A DNA stretch of 14,370 nt from Clostridiaceae bacterium (GCA_016297585.1 JAEDGJ010000054.1:1-14370), one strand, 5' to 3'; counted from the stretch's first letter, positions 1 through 9,062 are shown. Numbers and translations are program-made. The notes: generated by a model not told the origin, from the sequence alone.

Positions 1-455
1 TGATCGTCCTGTGCGACGGTCTTTCCGATCCCCACAACCTCGGCGCCATCGTCCGCACGGCCGGAGCCGCCGGCGCGCACGGCGTCATCATCCCGAAGCA
101 CCGCAGCGTCTCCCTGACGGCGGCCTGCGCCAAAGCCGCCGCCGGCGCGCTGGAGCACGTCCCCGTCGCGCGCGTGACGAATCTCGCGGAGACGATCGTC
201 ACGCTGCAGAAGCGCGGCATCTGGGTCTTCGGCACCGCCGGAGAGGCGACGACCTCCCTCTACGACGCCGATTTCAACCGTCCGGCAGCCATCGTGATCG
301 GCAACGAGGGCAGCGGCCTGTCGCGTCTCGTGCGCGAGCGCTGCGACTACCTCGTCAGCATCCCGATGAAGGGCGCGGTGCCGTCCCTGAACGCGTCCGC
401 CGCCGCCGCCGTCGTTCTGTTCGAAGCCGTCCGCCGCCGTCTGGGGCATTCCTGA
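1..455 (+). CDS. rlmB: 23S rRNA 2'-O-methyltransferase, TrmH/SpoU family (RlmB-like), 3' part
   Basis: This is the C-terminal SPOUT (trefoil-knot) domain of a SAM-dependent tRNA/rRNA ribose 2'-O-methyltransferase. The first complete codon is at position 3, and the 5' part of the gene lies outside the window. All three family motifs are visible. Motif 1 is DGLSDPHNLGAIVRTA, where the Asn and Arg are the catalytic and RNA-contact residues. Motif 2 is IVIGNEGSGLSRLVRERCD. Motif 3 is SLNASAAAAVVLFE. Motifs 2 and 3 form the knot that binds SAM. The spacing and the 'IPM' after motif 2 match RlmB, which methylates G2251 of 23S rRNA. TrmH-type tRNA methylases or TsnR-like relatives cannot be excluded without the N-terminal substrate-binding domain. 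The stop is 38 bases before the next gene with no terminator between, so the two may be co-transcribed. The family is certain; the exact substrate is inferred. Confidence 0.88.
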   Translation, partial: IVLCDGLSDPHNLGAIVRTAGAAGAHGVIIPKHRSVSLTAACAKAAAGALEHVPVARVTNLAETIVTLQKRGIWVFGTAGEATTSLYDADFNRPAAIVIGNEGSGLSRLVRERCDYLVSIPMKGAVPSLNASAAAAVVLFEAVRRRLGHS

Positions 456-493
456 CGCGGCAACTCGTTTTTTGAAAAAAAGGTGGTATACTT

Positions 494-2737
494 ATGCGGG
501 AAAACGACCCCGGAAAAACCGGAATCCCGGAGCAGCCGCCGGTTCCGCCATCCGCCGGAGACGATCGGGAGCTTGATGAAATCCTCGAGCTTCTCGGAAA
601 CGATGCCCTCTCCCCCGATCCGGAATCCGCAGCCCTCTCCGACAGCGATTCTCTGATTGACGATATTCTCAAGGAATACGACGCGGCGGATCCCTCCGAC
701 GCGGCCGTATCCGAAATGGCCGCGGCAAAAACGCCTGCGGTCGAAACGAAGGCGGATGAGCCGACGCAGCGCATCGAAAAGCCTGCCGTTCCTCCGCCCG
801 CGCCGTCCGCACCGGCGGCACACCCTGCCGCTCCCGCGCCGGAACCCGCCGCCGCGGAAGAGGAGGAGCCCGACGTCCGCCGGACGATCTCCGATCAGGT
901 TTCCCAGGTCATGGATCAGAAAAAGGCACAGTCGCGGCGCGTCCCCAAACGCGTCGCCGGAGGCGGCGCCGTTCAGGTCGCCGCGGAGTACGAAAACGCG
1001 CCGGCGGATCCCGGCAGCGAGCCCGCGTCCTCCGCGCCGCCGGAGCCTCCGTGCAGCGACGATCTGCGCAGCTTCCGCGGCCTGTCCCCTGCCGACGCGC
1101 TCGCCAAGGCCAAAAGCGCGATCCGCTATTACCGCTGGCGAAGCTGGCTGACGCTCTTTCTGGCACTGATCGCCGCCTACATCACCGCCGCGCCGACCTA
1201 CGAGCTGCCGCTGCCGTCGTTCATCTCCTACGTCCGGCTGCCGTTCGTCTATCTGTTCATTCTCAACGTCATCCAGATCGGCGCGATGTTCCTGTGCGTT
1301 TCGCTGCTGGCGGACGGGCTGCGGATGCTGTTCCGCCGGAAATTCAAGGCGGAGACGCTGCTGTTCTTCTCCTGCCTCGTCAATCTCCTGTACACCATGC
1401 AGATCATGGTGTCCCCGGCCTCGGGCGGCTATCTGCCCTATCATCCCGTCGTCATCCTCTCGCTGTTTTTCGGGATGCTGACGCGGCTTCTGCGCTACGA
1501 AAACGTCGTGCACACCTGCCGCGCGCTGACGCTCGGCTCCGGACGCTACGCCGCCGTCAACGGCATCCATTCCGCCGACGGCCATGTCCGCACCGTCTAT
1601 AAGCAGGAGCCCGCCGGCCTTGAGCGCCGCGTGATGGACCGTCTCTGGGACGAGGACCGCGTCGAGCGCTTCCTGACCTATTACTCCCCGCTCGCGCTCG
1701 TCGTCACCGCCGTATTCTCCGCCGTCGCCGCCTTCTCCGGCTCCGGCACGGTCAGCTTCCTGTGGTGCTGGTCGGCGCTGCTGTCCGTTTCGCTGCCCGG
1801 CGGCCTGCTCGCCGCCTGCGTCATGCCCTCGTCGTCCGTTTCCGGCAGGCTTGCCCATACCGGCACCGTTCTGGCCGGTCCCGGCGCGTCCGTCATTCTC
1901 AACGGCGTCGACTCGGTCATCCTGCAGGAGCGCGACATCTTCCCGCCCAAGATGCTCTCCTTCTCCTCCGTCAAGCTGTTCTCCGGCTTTACGCCCGAAA
2001 AGGTCAACCTCTGCACGCTGGCCGTGCTCAAAGCGTCCGGCAGCAGCCTCTATCACGCGCTCGCGTCCTCCCTTTCCCGCGTGCCGGTCAATATGCCGCT
2101 GATGGAGAACTTCGAATTCTACGAAACCGGCGGCATGGGCGCGTTCGTCAACTCCGACCGCGTGCTCGTCGGCACCGCCAACTTCATCCTGCGCTCCGGC
2201 GTGCGCATCCCCGAGGGCATCAACCTGAAAAACGGCGTCTTCGTGGCGATCAACATGCAGTTTGCGGGGCTCTACCCCGTCAAATACGACGTGCAGCCGT
2301 CCGTCCGCCGCGCGCTGACCTATCTGACGCGCCGCCGCCTGACGCCCGTGCTCGCCGTGCGCGACTTCAACATCACGCCGCAGCTCGTCGAGTCCCGCTT
2401 CAAGCTGCCGCCCAACTCCCTCGGCTTCCCCGACCTTGGCGAGCGCATCGCCTGCTCGAGCATGCGCGACGGGCTCGAGGACGTCCCCGTCGCGGCTCTG
2501 GCCGTGGATTCCACGATCAACTTCTCCGACGCCGTCGCCTCCGGCAAGCGCATCTATTCCGCGACGCGCACGGGACTCGTCATCGGCCTGATCGCCGCCA
2601 TTCTCGGCATCGGTCTGAATTTTTTCCTGCTTTTCATGCGCAGCGCGGCGTCCATCACGCCGATCAACGTCTTTTACTACAGTCTCCTGTGGTTCGTTCC
2701 GGTTCTTCTGGTTTCTTTTGCCGCAAATCGTCGGTGA
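494..2737 (+). CDS. Membrane protein resembling a degenerate, catalytically inactive P-type (P1B-like) ATPase
   Basis: 747 residues; the start is supported by AGGTGG at 481-486. Residues 1-215 are a Pro/Ala-rich, acidic, probably disordered cytoplasmic extension. Hydrophobic segments follow at about 218-235, 251-275, 289-306, 316-332, 399-417, 424-443, 694-714 and 722-744. This is the 4+2+2 order of heavy-metal P1B ATPases. The loop 444-690 keeps N/P-domain landmarks: SLYHALA (cf. HPLA), ETGGMGAFV followed by VLVGTANFIL (cf. GxGv and VLVGN), GVFVAINMQFAGLYPV (cf. TVVYVAVDG-type strands), AVRDFN at 621-626 (cf. TGDN), and RDGLEDVP at 658-665 (cf. GDGxNDxP). The DKTGT site reads SVILQERD: Gln478 stands where the phosphorylated Asp should be. 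The CPC-type metal motif in the sixth helix is replaced by SLPGG. The region that should hold the TGE actuator domain is only ~65 residues. I infer an inactive relative with a sensory, scaffold or regulatory role; the substrate is unknown. The frame is intact, so this is not a decaying gene. Confidence 0.72.
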   Translation: MRENDPGKTGIPEQPPVPPSAGDDRELDEILELLGNDALSPDPESAALSDSDSLIDDILKEYDAADPSDAAVSEMAAAKTPAVETKADEPTQRIEKPAVPPPAPSAPAAHPAAPAPEPAAAEEEEPDVRRTISDQVSQVMDQKKAQSRRVPKRVAGGGAVQVAAEYENAPADPGSEPASSAPPEPPCSDDLRSFRGLSPADALAKAKSAIRYYRWRSWLTLFLALIAAYITAAPTYELPLPSFISYVRLPFVYLFILNVIQIGAMFLCVSLLADGLRMLFRRKFKAETLLFFSCLVNLLYTMQIMVSPASGGYLPYHPVVILSLFFGMLTRLLRYENVVHTCRALTLGSGRYAAVNGIHSADGHVRTVYKQEPAGLERRVMDRLWDEDRVERFLTYYSPLALVVTAVFSAVAAFSGSGTVSFLWCWSALLSVSLPGGLLAACVMPSSSVSGRLAHTGTVLAGPGASVILNGVDSVILQERDIFPPKMLSFSSVKLFSGFTPEKVNLCTLAVLKASGSSLYHALASSLSRVPVNMPLMENFEFYETGGMGAFVNSDRVLVGTANFILRSGVRIPEGINLKNGVFVAINMQFAGLYPVKYDVQPSVRRALTYLTRRRLTPVLAVRDFNITPQLVESRFKLPPNSLGFPDLGERIACSSMRDGLEDVPVAALAVDSTINFSDAVASGKRIYSATRTGLVIGLIAAILGIGLNFFLLFMRSAASITPINVFYYSLLWFVPVLLVSFAANRR

Positions 2738-2784
2738 TTCATTCGCTTTTTTGTGAATTTTCCGCATTGAGGGAAAAATAGTGC

Positions 2785-2813
2785 TTGCAATATTGTCCCC
2801 TATCGAGTATAAT
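2785..2813 (+). promoter_or_regulatory. SigA-type promoter for the EF-G-like gene
   Basis: TTGCAA (2785-2790), a 17-base spacer, then TATAAT (2808-2813). Transcription should start near 2820, giving a ~45-base leader. The upstream stretch 2738-2784 has only weak short hairpins and no convincing terminator, so some read-through from the preceding membrane-protein gene is possible. Confidence 0.85.
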
Positions 2814-2865
2814 AAGACTTAATGCGGATCTTCTTTTATTTATTACGCCATAAAGGAGTATGAAC

Positions 2866-4929
<2,064 letters not shown>

Positions 4930-4943
4930 TCTCAGCATTCCAT

Positions 4944-4975
4944 ACCGCCGGATGGGACTCCATCCGGCGGTTTTT
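4944..4975 (+). terminator. Rho-independent terminator after the EF-G-like gene
   Basis: A perfect 12-bp stem, ACCGCCGGATGG (4944-4955) with CCATCCGGCGGT (4960-4971), has a GACT loop and ends in a T run (4971-4975). It begins 15 bases after the TAA stop. Confidence 0.95.
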
Positions 4976-4978
4976 CTC

Positions 4979-5007
4979 TTGACAGTCGCCGCGCCTTATG
5001 CTATAAT
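4979..5007 (+). promoter_or_regulatory. Perfect consensus SigA promoter for the structured RNA / aspS leader
   Basis: TTGACA (4979-4984), a 17-base spacer, then TATAAT (5002-5007): an exact match in both hexamers. It begins directly after the preceding terminator's T run. The expected start is about 5013-5015. Such strength is unusual for a housekeeping synthetase alone and fits an abundant RNA. Confidence 0.92.
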
Positions 5008-5013
5008 ACGCTC

Positions 5014-5226
5014 AATTTCCGATAAAAAGGCAGGCATTCTTCCATGCTGACGCACGTTCGCTTTTCCGATACCGACCGATAGGCACTCGGGGGCATCTTT
5101 CCTGTAAAGACCCCGAGCGCCTTGACTGTCGTGCGTGGGGATTGCGGGAAAGAGAAGGGCCTTTTTATAAGATCCCGTACCGGCACACGCACGTCCATCC
5201 GTGCGCGCCGGTACGGGATCTTTTTT
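5014..5226 (+). ncRNA. Structured RNA, 6S-like in shape, or attenuator leader of aspS
   Basis: This ~215-nt transcript unit runs from a consensus promoter to a terminator. It holds no convincing gene. It can fold as one long rod. The closing helix is ATAAAAAGGC (5022-5031) with GCCTTTTTAT (5159-5168), 10 perfect bp. An inner helix is ACGCACG (5050-5056) with CGTGCGT (5130-5136). Next is a large asymmetric bubble (5057-5081 opposite 5122-5129). The terminal hairpin is GGC-A-CTCGGGG (5082-5092) with CCCCGAG-C-GCC (5111-5121), topped by CTTT/AAAG. A rod with a big central bubble, ~180 nt long and ending in a terminator, is the layout of 6S RNA (RF00013). I recall, unverified, that B. subtilis 6S-1 lies beside aspS. 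I see no T-box (AGGGTGGNACCGCG) or other known riboswitch core. The existence of a structured RNA is well supported; the 6S identity is a guess. Confidence 0.55.
5169..5226 (+). terminator. Long terminator hairpin ending the structured RNA
   Basis: GATCCCGTACCGGC (5171-5184) pairs perfectly with GCCGGTACGGGATC (5207-5220). An inner helix CGCACG/CGTGCG lies inside, and T6 follows at 5221-5226. It sits ~100 bases before the aspS start, so it either ends a free RNA or acts as an attenuator. I found no competing partner for the outer 14-bp stem. Confidence 0.9.
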
Positions 5227-5324
5227 ATCGAAAGGTTGTGACAATATGCGGCATACAGACTATGCCGGAAGCGACAAACGGGGGAAAGACGAATCGTTCA
5301 CATCAAAAAAACGGAGGAAACGAT

Positions 5325-6641
5325 ATGAAAACGATCACCCCTTTGGAAAACGAGCCGTCCGCATGGTCTCCCCGCATCGGAGAGACCGTCACGCTGCACG
5401 GCATGCTCTATAAAATCCGTGAAATGTCCGGCTTTGCCTTTCTGCTGCTGCAGACGCGAGCGCAGCTTTTCCAGTGCGTCTGGTCGCCGGATTTTTCCGG
5501 CTTTCCGCTGGAAGGACTGCGTCCGGGCTCGGCCGTTGAGGTCACGGGACTCGTCGCAGCGGAGCCGCGCAGCCGGGCGGGCTTCGAGCTGCGGCTCCTT
5601 ACCTGCCAAGTGCTGAACCGTCCCGTTCCGGAAGAGCCTCCCGTCGTCGTCAATAACCGCGAGATCCCGGCATCCCTCGAAACGCTGCTCGATTACCGTC
5701 CGCTGACGCTGCGCCATCAAAAGGAGCGCGCGATCTTCCGCGTCCAGTCCGCGCTCTGCGCCGGCTTCCGGCAGTATCTGCTGGAAAACGGCTTTACCGA
5801 AATACACACGCCCAAGCTCGTTTCCGGCGGCGCGGAAGGCGGTACGGAGGTCTTTACGTTCGACTATTTCGGACATCCCGCCTGTCTTGCGCAGAGTCCG
5901 CAGCTCTATAAGCAGATGCTGACCGGCGTTTTCGAGCGCGTCTTCGAAATCGCGCCCGCTTTCCGCGCCGAAAAGCACGATACGGCGCGCCACATCAACG
6001 AATACACCAGCGTTGACCTCGAAATGGGCTTTGTCCGGAGCTTTTACGACATCATGCGGACGGAAACCGCCCTGATCCGCTCCGCGCTTGCCTATGTCCG
6101 TGAGTCCTGTGCGGAGGAGCTGCGGCTTCTCGGCGCCGAGGTGCCCGAGATTGCCGCGATTCCCTCCCTGCCGTTCGACGAAGCCAAGGCGAAGATCGCC
6201 GCGCGCTTCCACCGTCCCATCACCGACCCGCTGGATTTCGATCCGGAGGAGGAAAAGCTGCTGGGCATGCTCATCAAAGAGGAAACGGACAGCGATTTTG
6301 TCTTTGTCACGCACTACCGGAGTGCGAAGCGTCCTTTTTACACGATGGACACCCCCGGGAATCCCGAGGTGACGGAGAGCTTCGACCTGCTCTTCCGCGG
6401 CATGGAGGTGACGACCGGCGGTCAGCGCATCCATGACTGGCAGACGCAGACCAACAAGCTGCGTGCGCGCGGCATCGACCCCGCGGCGTTTGAAAGCTAC
6501 CTTTCCGCGCACCGGTACGGTCTGCCGCCGCACGGCGGACTCGGCATCGGGCTGGAGCGCTTTACCGCAAGGCTTTTAGGGTTTGACAACGTACGGCGCA
6601 CGACGCTGTTCCCCCGCGACACCCACCGGCTGACGCCGTAA
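5325..6641 (+). CDS. aspS: Aspartyl-tRNA synthetase, archaeal/eukaryal type (possibly aspartate--tRNA(Asn) ligase)
   Basis: 438 residues, the length of archaeal AspRS. The bacterial type is ~590 because of a GAD insertion that is absent here. An N-terminal OB-fold anticodon-binding domain (about 15-105) is followed by a class II catalytic core. The core shows TEIHTPKLVSGGAEGG, the Asp-specific QSPQLYKQ, motif 2 with FRAE (213-216) and RHINEYTSVDLEM, and motif 3 GGLGIGLERF (404-413). Archaeal-type AspRS can be discriminating or can also charge tRNA(Asn) for GatCAB amidation; the sequence alone does not settle which. The start is ATG 5325, preceded by GGAGG at 5313-5317. The open frame extends upstream to 5142, but that would cross the terminator. 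I see no strong promoter between the terminator and this start, so expression may depend on read-through. A 7-bp dyad CGGCATA-N5-TATGCCG lies at 5249-5267. Confidence 0.92.
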   Translation: MKTITPLENEPSAWSPRIGETVTLHGMLYKIREMSGFAFLLLQTRAQLFQCVWSPDFSGFPLEGLRPGSAVEVTGLVAAEPRSRAGFELRLLTCQVLNRPVPEEPPVVVNNREIPASLETLLDYRPLTLRHQKERAIFRVQSALCAGFRQYLLENGFTEIHTPKLVSGGAEGGTEVFTFDYFGHPACLAQSPQLYKQMLTGVFERVFEIAPAFRAEKHDTARHINEYTSVDLEMGFVRSFYDIMRTETALIRSALAYVRESCAEELRLLGAEVPEIAAIPSLPFDEAKAKIAARFHRPITDPLDFDPEEEKLLGMLIKEETDSDFVFVTHYRSAKRPFYTMDTPGNPEVTESFDLLFRGMEVTTGGQRIHDWQTQTNKLRARGIDPAAFESYLSAHRYGLPPHGGLGIGLERFTARLLGFDNVRRTTLFPRDTHRLTP

Positions 6642-6651
6642 ACCCATAGCA

Positions 6652-6681
6652 AAAGGCCGCCGTGAGAAAACGGCGGCCTTT
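6652..6681. terminator. Bidirectional terminator between aspS and the metallopeptidase gene
   Basis: A 9-bp GC stem, GGCCGCCGT (6655-6663) with ACGGCGGCC (6670-6678), is flanked by AAA on the left and TTT on the right. It can therefore end transcription from both convergent genes. Confidence 0.85.
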
Positions 6682-6685
6682 ACCC

Positions 6686-7402
6686 TTACCTTCTGCGTCT
6701 GTCGGAGCGCGAGACCACCGACAGCAGCCGCAGAAACTGCGTGATGGACACGGCCAGCGCCGCAACATAGGTCATCGCGGCGGCGCGCAGCACCTTCGCC
6801 GAGTCCGCAAGCTCCCCGCGGTCGAGCAGCCCGCCGTCCTCGATGGCGCGCAGCGCACGGCGGCTGGCGTTGAACTCCGTCGGCAACGTCACGAGCTGGA
6901 AGATCACGCAGAGCCCGTAGCACATCACGCCCGCATAGGCGATGTCGGTGAAGATGGTGCCTGCCGAGGCAAAGACGAGCCCCAGCAGGATCAGCGGCAT
7001 CGCGACGCGTGAGCCGAGATTCGTCACCGGCACGATCGCGTTGCGCAGCTTCAGCGGGAAGTATCCCGTCGCGTGCTGCACCGCGTGCCCCGCCTCATGC
7101 GCGGCGACGCCGATCGCCGCAACGGAGGACGCGCCGTAGACGCTGTCCGACAGCCGGATGACCCGCGTGCGCGGGTCATAGTGATCCGTCAGATTGCCCG
7201 AGACCCGCTCGACCGGCACGTCGTAAAGCCCGTTTGCGTCGAGCACCTGCCGCGCCGCGTCCGCACCCGTCATGCCGCTTGCCGGACGCACGCCGGAGTA
7301 TTTCCGGAAGGCGGCGTTGACCTGCGCGCTCGCGATCATGGAAAAGACCGCGGCCAGCAGCACGAACAGATAGGACGCGTCCACAAAATAGGGCCAGAAC
7401 AT
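6686..7402 (-). CDS. YugP-type membrane zinc metallopeptidase
   Basis: 238 residues. It has an N-terminal membrane helix (about 10-27) and a conserved RxxSG..A segment (RKYSGVRPASGMTGADAAR). The sequence DHYDPRTRVIRLSDSVYGASSVAAIGVAAHE leads into HEAGHAVQH (102-110), a gluzincin-like HExxH with His102, Glu103 and His106. Two or three more membrane helices lie at about 120-172 and 207-228. Glu176 in LPTEFNASRRA is the likely third zinc ligand. This pattern is that of the YugP / Zn_peptidase_2 family (PF04298), membrane-bound peptidases of unknown substrate. The start is supported by AAAGGAGGA at 7411-7419 on the minus strand. The gene is single, convergent with aspS and divergent from the phospholipase-like gene. 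Confidence 0.9.
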   Translation of the reverse strand: MFWPYFVDASYLFVLLAAVFSMIASAQVNAAFRKYSGVRPASGMTGADAARQVLDANGLYDVPVERVSGNLTDHYDPRTRVIRLSDSVYGASSVAAIGVAAHEAGHAVQHATGYFPLKLRNAIVPVTNLGSRVAMPLILLGLVFASAGTIFTDIAYAGVMCYGLCVIFQLVTLPTEFNASRRALRAIEDGGLLDRGELADSAKVLRAAAMTYVAALAVSITQFLRLLSVVSRSDRRRR

Positions 7403-7440
7403 TGGAAAACTCCTCCTTTACGCACCCGCCCAATAGGCGT

Positions 7441-7469
7441 ATTATACCACATCCCCGTTCCCGTGGGAA
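7441..7469 (-). promoter_or_regulatory. Promoter for the YugP-type gene, with a dyad over the -35
   Basis: On the minus strand: TTCCCA (7469-7464), a 17-base spacer and a perfect TATAAT (7446-7441). The -35 is a poor match, but it is part of a perfect inverted repeat TTCCC-GT-GGGAA (7458-7469), which could be a repressor or activator site. Confidence 0.7.
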
Positions 7470-7528
7470 TGGTCAACCGTCACATTTTGTGGCAGGAACC
7501 GCTTTTCGTGCGCCGCCGCAGAAAACGA

Positions 7529-7557
7529 TTGCGCGCCGGGGCGGCGCGTGCTATAAT
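7529..7557 (+). promoter_or_regulatory. Promoter for the phospholipase C-like gene
   Basis: TTGCGC (7529-7534), a 17-base spacer and TATAAT (7552-7557). The predicted start near 7564 rules out the in-frame GTG at 7562 as initiation codon and supports ATG 7592. Confidence 0.8.
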
Positions 7558-7591
7558 ATAGGTGGGATTTTTCACGAAAGGAACGGGATCG

Positions 7592-8251
7592 ATGTCTTAT
7601 CCGATGGTTCATCTGTCCGTCGCGTGGGCACTGCTGCCGGACGCCCGCGCCGCAGAGCCTGCCGACTACCTGCTCGGCGCGGTCGCGCCGGACGCCGTGC
7701 ATTACCGCGCGGACTATAACAGCGATATGAAGCTCTACAGCCACTTCGGCTGCGAAAGCATGGACGAAATCCGGGAAAAATGGGGATATGTCACCGAAAA
7801 CGAGCCGTGGATCGCGCGGGTGCGCGCTCTCTGGAAAAGCTGCGGCGAAGGGCCGGAGCGCAGCTTCCTCTGCGGTTATTATGTGCATATCCTGACCGAT
7901 ATTTTCAACAACATCGCCGTCTGGACGCCGTTCCGGATGTCGCAGGGCGGCACCTTCGACCGCACGGTCTATAACCTCTATGGCGACGAGTGCCGGAACG
8001 TGGATTACCTGCTGTACCGGAACAATCCGGAGCGCGCGCGGCTCTGGGAGCTGCTCGGGCAGGCGCGGGCGTTCGGGATCGGCGATCACATCGCCAAAGA
8101 GGAAGTCGAGAGCCTGCGGGAATCCATTCTGCACGAGCGCTTCCGGGAACGGCCGCTGCCCGACGTGTCGGGAAACCGCTATTTCCGGCTCGAGGACGCG
8201 CAGGACTTCATCCGCCGCGCCGCCGCGTTCACGGCAGAACGGCTCTTCTAA
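7592..8251 (+). CDS. Zinc-dependent phospholipase C-like protein
   Basis: 219 residues, no signal peptide, predicted cytoplasmic. It looks like the short clostridial members of the zinc-dependent phospholipase C / P1 nuclease superfamily (PF00882). An N-terminal PMVHLSVAW is followed by YLLGAVAPDAVHYR (Asp34, His37), LYSHFG (His51) and YYVHILTDIF (His99, Asp103). These His/Asp residues are spaced like the zinc ligands of the all-helical fold. Secreted alpha-toxin-type enzymes have a leader peptide and a C2 domain; both are missing here, so a toxin role is unlikely and the substrate is unknown. The start is chosen by AAAGGA at 7577-7582 and by the promoter position. It is transcribed alone and ends at a bidirectional terminator. 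Confidence 0.72.
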   Translation: MSYPMVHLSVAWALLPDARAAEPADYLLGAVAPDAVHYRADYNSDMKLYSHFGCESMDEIREKWGYVTENEPWIARVRALWKSCGEGPERSFLCGYYVHILTDIFNNIAVWTPFRMSQGGTFDRTVYNLYGDECRNVDYLLYRNNPERARLWELLGQARAFGIGDHIAKEEVESLRESILHERFRERPLPDVSGNRYFRLEDAQDFIRRAAAFTAERLF

Positions 8252-8257
8252 AACCCC

Positions 8258-8303
8258 AAAAGCGGGAAAACTGCGTTTTTATGCGCAGCTTTCCCGCTTT
8301 TTT
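8258..8303. terminator. Bidirectional terminator between the phospholipase-like and LytTR genes
   Basis: AAAAGCGGGAAA (8258-8269) pairs with TTTCCCGCTTTT (8290-8301). An inner helix CTGCG/CGCAG (8271-8275 with 8284-8288) stacks on it after one mismatch. T6 on the plus strand and T4 on the minus strand let it serve both convergent units. Confidence 0.88.
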
Positions 8304-8316
8304 ATCCTTTCGGCGC

Positions 8317-9045
8317 TTATTCCGTGATCTCCGCCAGCTTGTCGGAGGTGGCAAGCGCCGTCTTGTCGGTGCCTTTGAGATAGAGCGTATACGTCCACCG
8401 GCCGTAGGGAACGGCGCGGACGATCATCCGGGTGTTGACGATGTAGGACCGGTGCGTGCGCAGGAACAGCCCCGGATCGAGCCGCTCGGCGAGGTCTCCG
8501 AGTCCCTCGGACGTCGAAAGCTCCCCTTCCGTCGTCGTCAGGATGCTCTCCCGGTCGACGCGCTCGATAAAGAGGATCGTCGAGGGGTCGACAAAGGTAA
8601 TGCCGTCGCGCGAGCGCAGGGTCAGCCGGTCATGCGTCACCCGCGGCGGCGCGGCGGGACGCTCCTCCCGCCGTTCGGCCAACGCGCTGCGCAGCCGCCC
8701 GAGCGTCCGGCGCACCCGCGCGAGGTCGAAGGGCTTGAGCAGATAGTCGAACGCGTACAGCTCAAACGCCTCGGACATAAACTCGTCGTGCCCGGTCGCG
8801 AAGATGATCGCGAGCCTCTCGTTTTCGGCACACAGCGTGCGCGCGGTGGTGAGCCCGTCGGCGCCGGGCATCTCGATGTCGAGAAACGCGACGTCGGGCG
8901 AGACCTCCCGCGCAAGACGCACGGCGTCCGGACCGTTTTCCGCTTCCCCCGCGAGGACAAAGCCCTCCTCCTTCTCGATCAGGCGCCTCAGCACCAGGCG
9001 CATACCGGGGTCGTCCTCGGCAATGATGACGCGCAGCTCAGCCAT
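8317..9045 (-). CDS. LytTR-family response regulator
   Basis: 242 residues. The N-terminal receiver domain carries the acidic pair in IIAEDD (Asp11, Asp12), the phospho-accepting Asp56 in AFLDIEMPG, Thr84, and Lys104 in YLLKPFD. The C-terminal LytTR DNA-binding domain spans about 140-238. It shows ITFVDPSTILFIERVDRE, then FLRTHRSYIVNTRMI, the signature HRSYIVN stretch of LytTR proteins. It should bind DNA as a dimer at paired direct repeats. The start is ATG 9045, with AGGAG close upstream (3-base spacing, rather short). It is the last gene of the minus-strand cluster, 17 bases after the LURP-one gene. Its natural partner is the kinase at 11176-12045, since LytTR regulators usually pair with this kinase class. 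Confidence 0.93.
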   Translation of the reverse strand: MAELRVIIAEDDPGMRLVLRRLIEKEEGFVLAGEAENGPDAVRLAREVSPDVAFLDIEMPGADGLTTARTLCAENERLAIIFATGHDEFMSEAFELYAFDYLLKPFDLARVRRTLGRLRSALAERREERPAAPPRVTHDRLTLRSRDGITFVDPSTILFIERVDRESILTTTEGELSTSEGLGDLAERLDPGLFLRTHRSYIVNTRMIVRAVPYGRWTYTLYLKGTDKTALATSDKLAEITE

Positions 9046-9062
9046 TTTCTCCTGTATCTCCC

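Noticed and set aside
487..493. TATACT-like -10 just before the P-type ATPase-like gene
   Set aside because: It lies between the ribosome site and the ATG, so it cannot give a translatable transcript with that ribosome site. Co-transcription with the methyltransferase gene is more likely.
347..2767. An 806-codon open frame antisense to the P-type ATPase-like gene
   Set aside because: It is low-complexity (Arg/Gly/Asp/Ala-rich), resembles no family and lacks a ribosome site. It is an artefact of GC-biased third positions in the real gene.
2738..2784. Terminator after the P-type ATPase-like gene
   Set aside because: Only short AT hairpins are present (ATTCA/TGAAT, TTTTCC/GGAAAA) without a GC stem plus T run.
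5014..5324. T-box riboswitch ahead of the synthetase gene
   Set aside because: No AGGGTGGNACCGCG-type T-box sequence and no specifier-loop layout were found. The terminator's outer stem has no antiterminator partner that I can see.
5142..5324. N-terminal extension of AspRS back to 5142
   Set aside because: It would run through the terminator hairpin, has no family sequence, and a good ribosome site marks ATG 5325.
5246..5413. Small ORF starting at ATG 5246, overlapping the aspS start
   Set aside because: It has a weak ribosome site and a basic, low-complexity product, and it overlaps a well-supported gene in another frame.
7562..7591. GTG start at 7562 for the phospholipase C-like gene
   Set aside because: It falls at or before the predicted transcription start, and ATG 7592 has its own AAAGGA.
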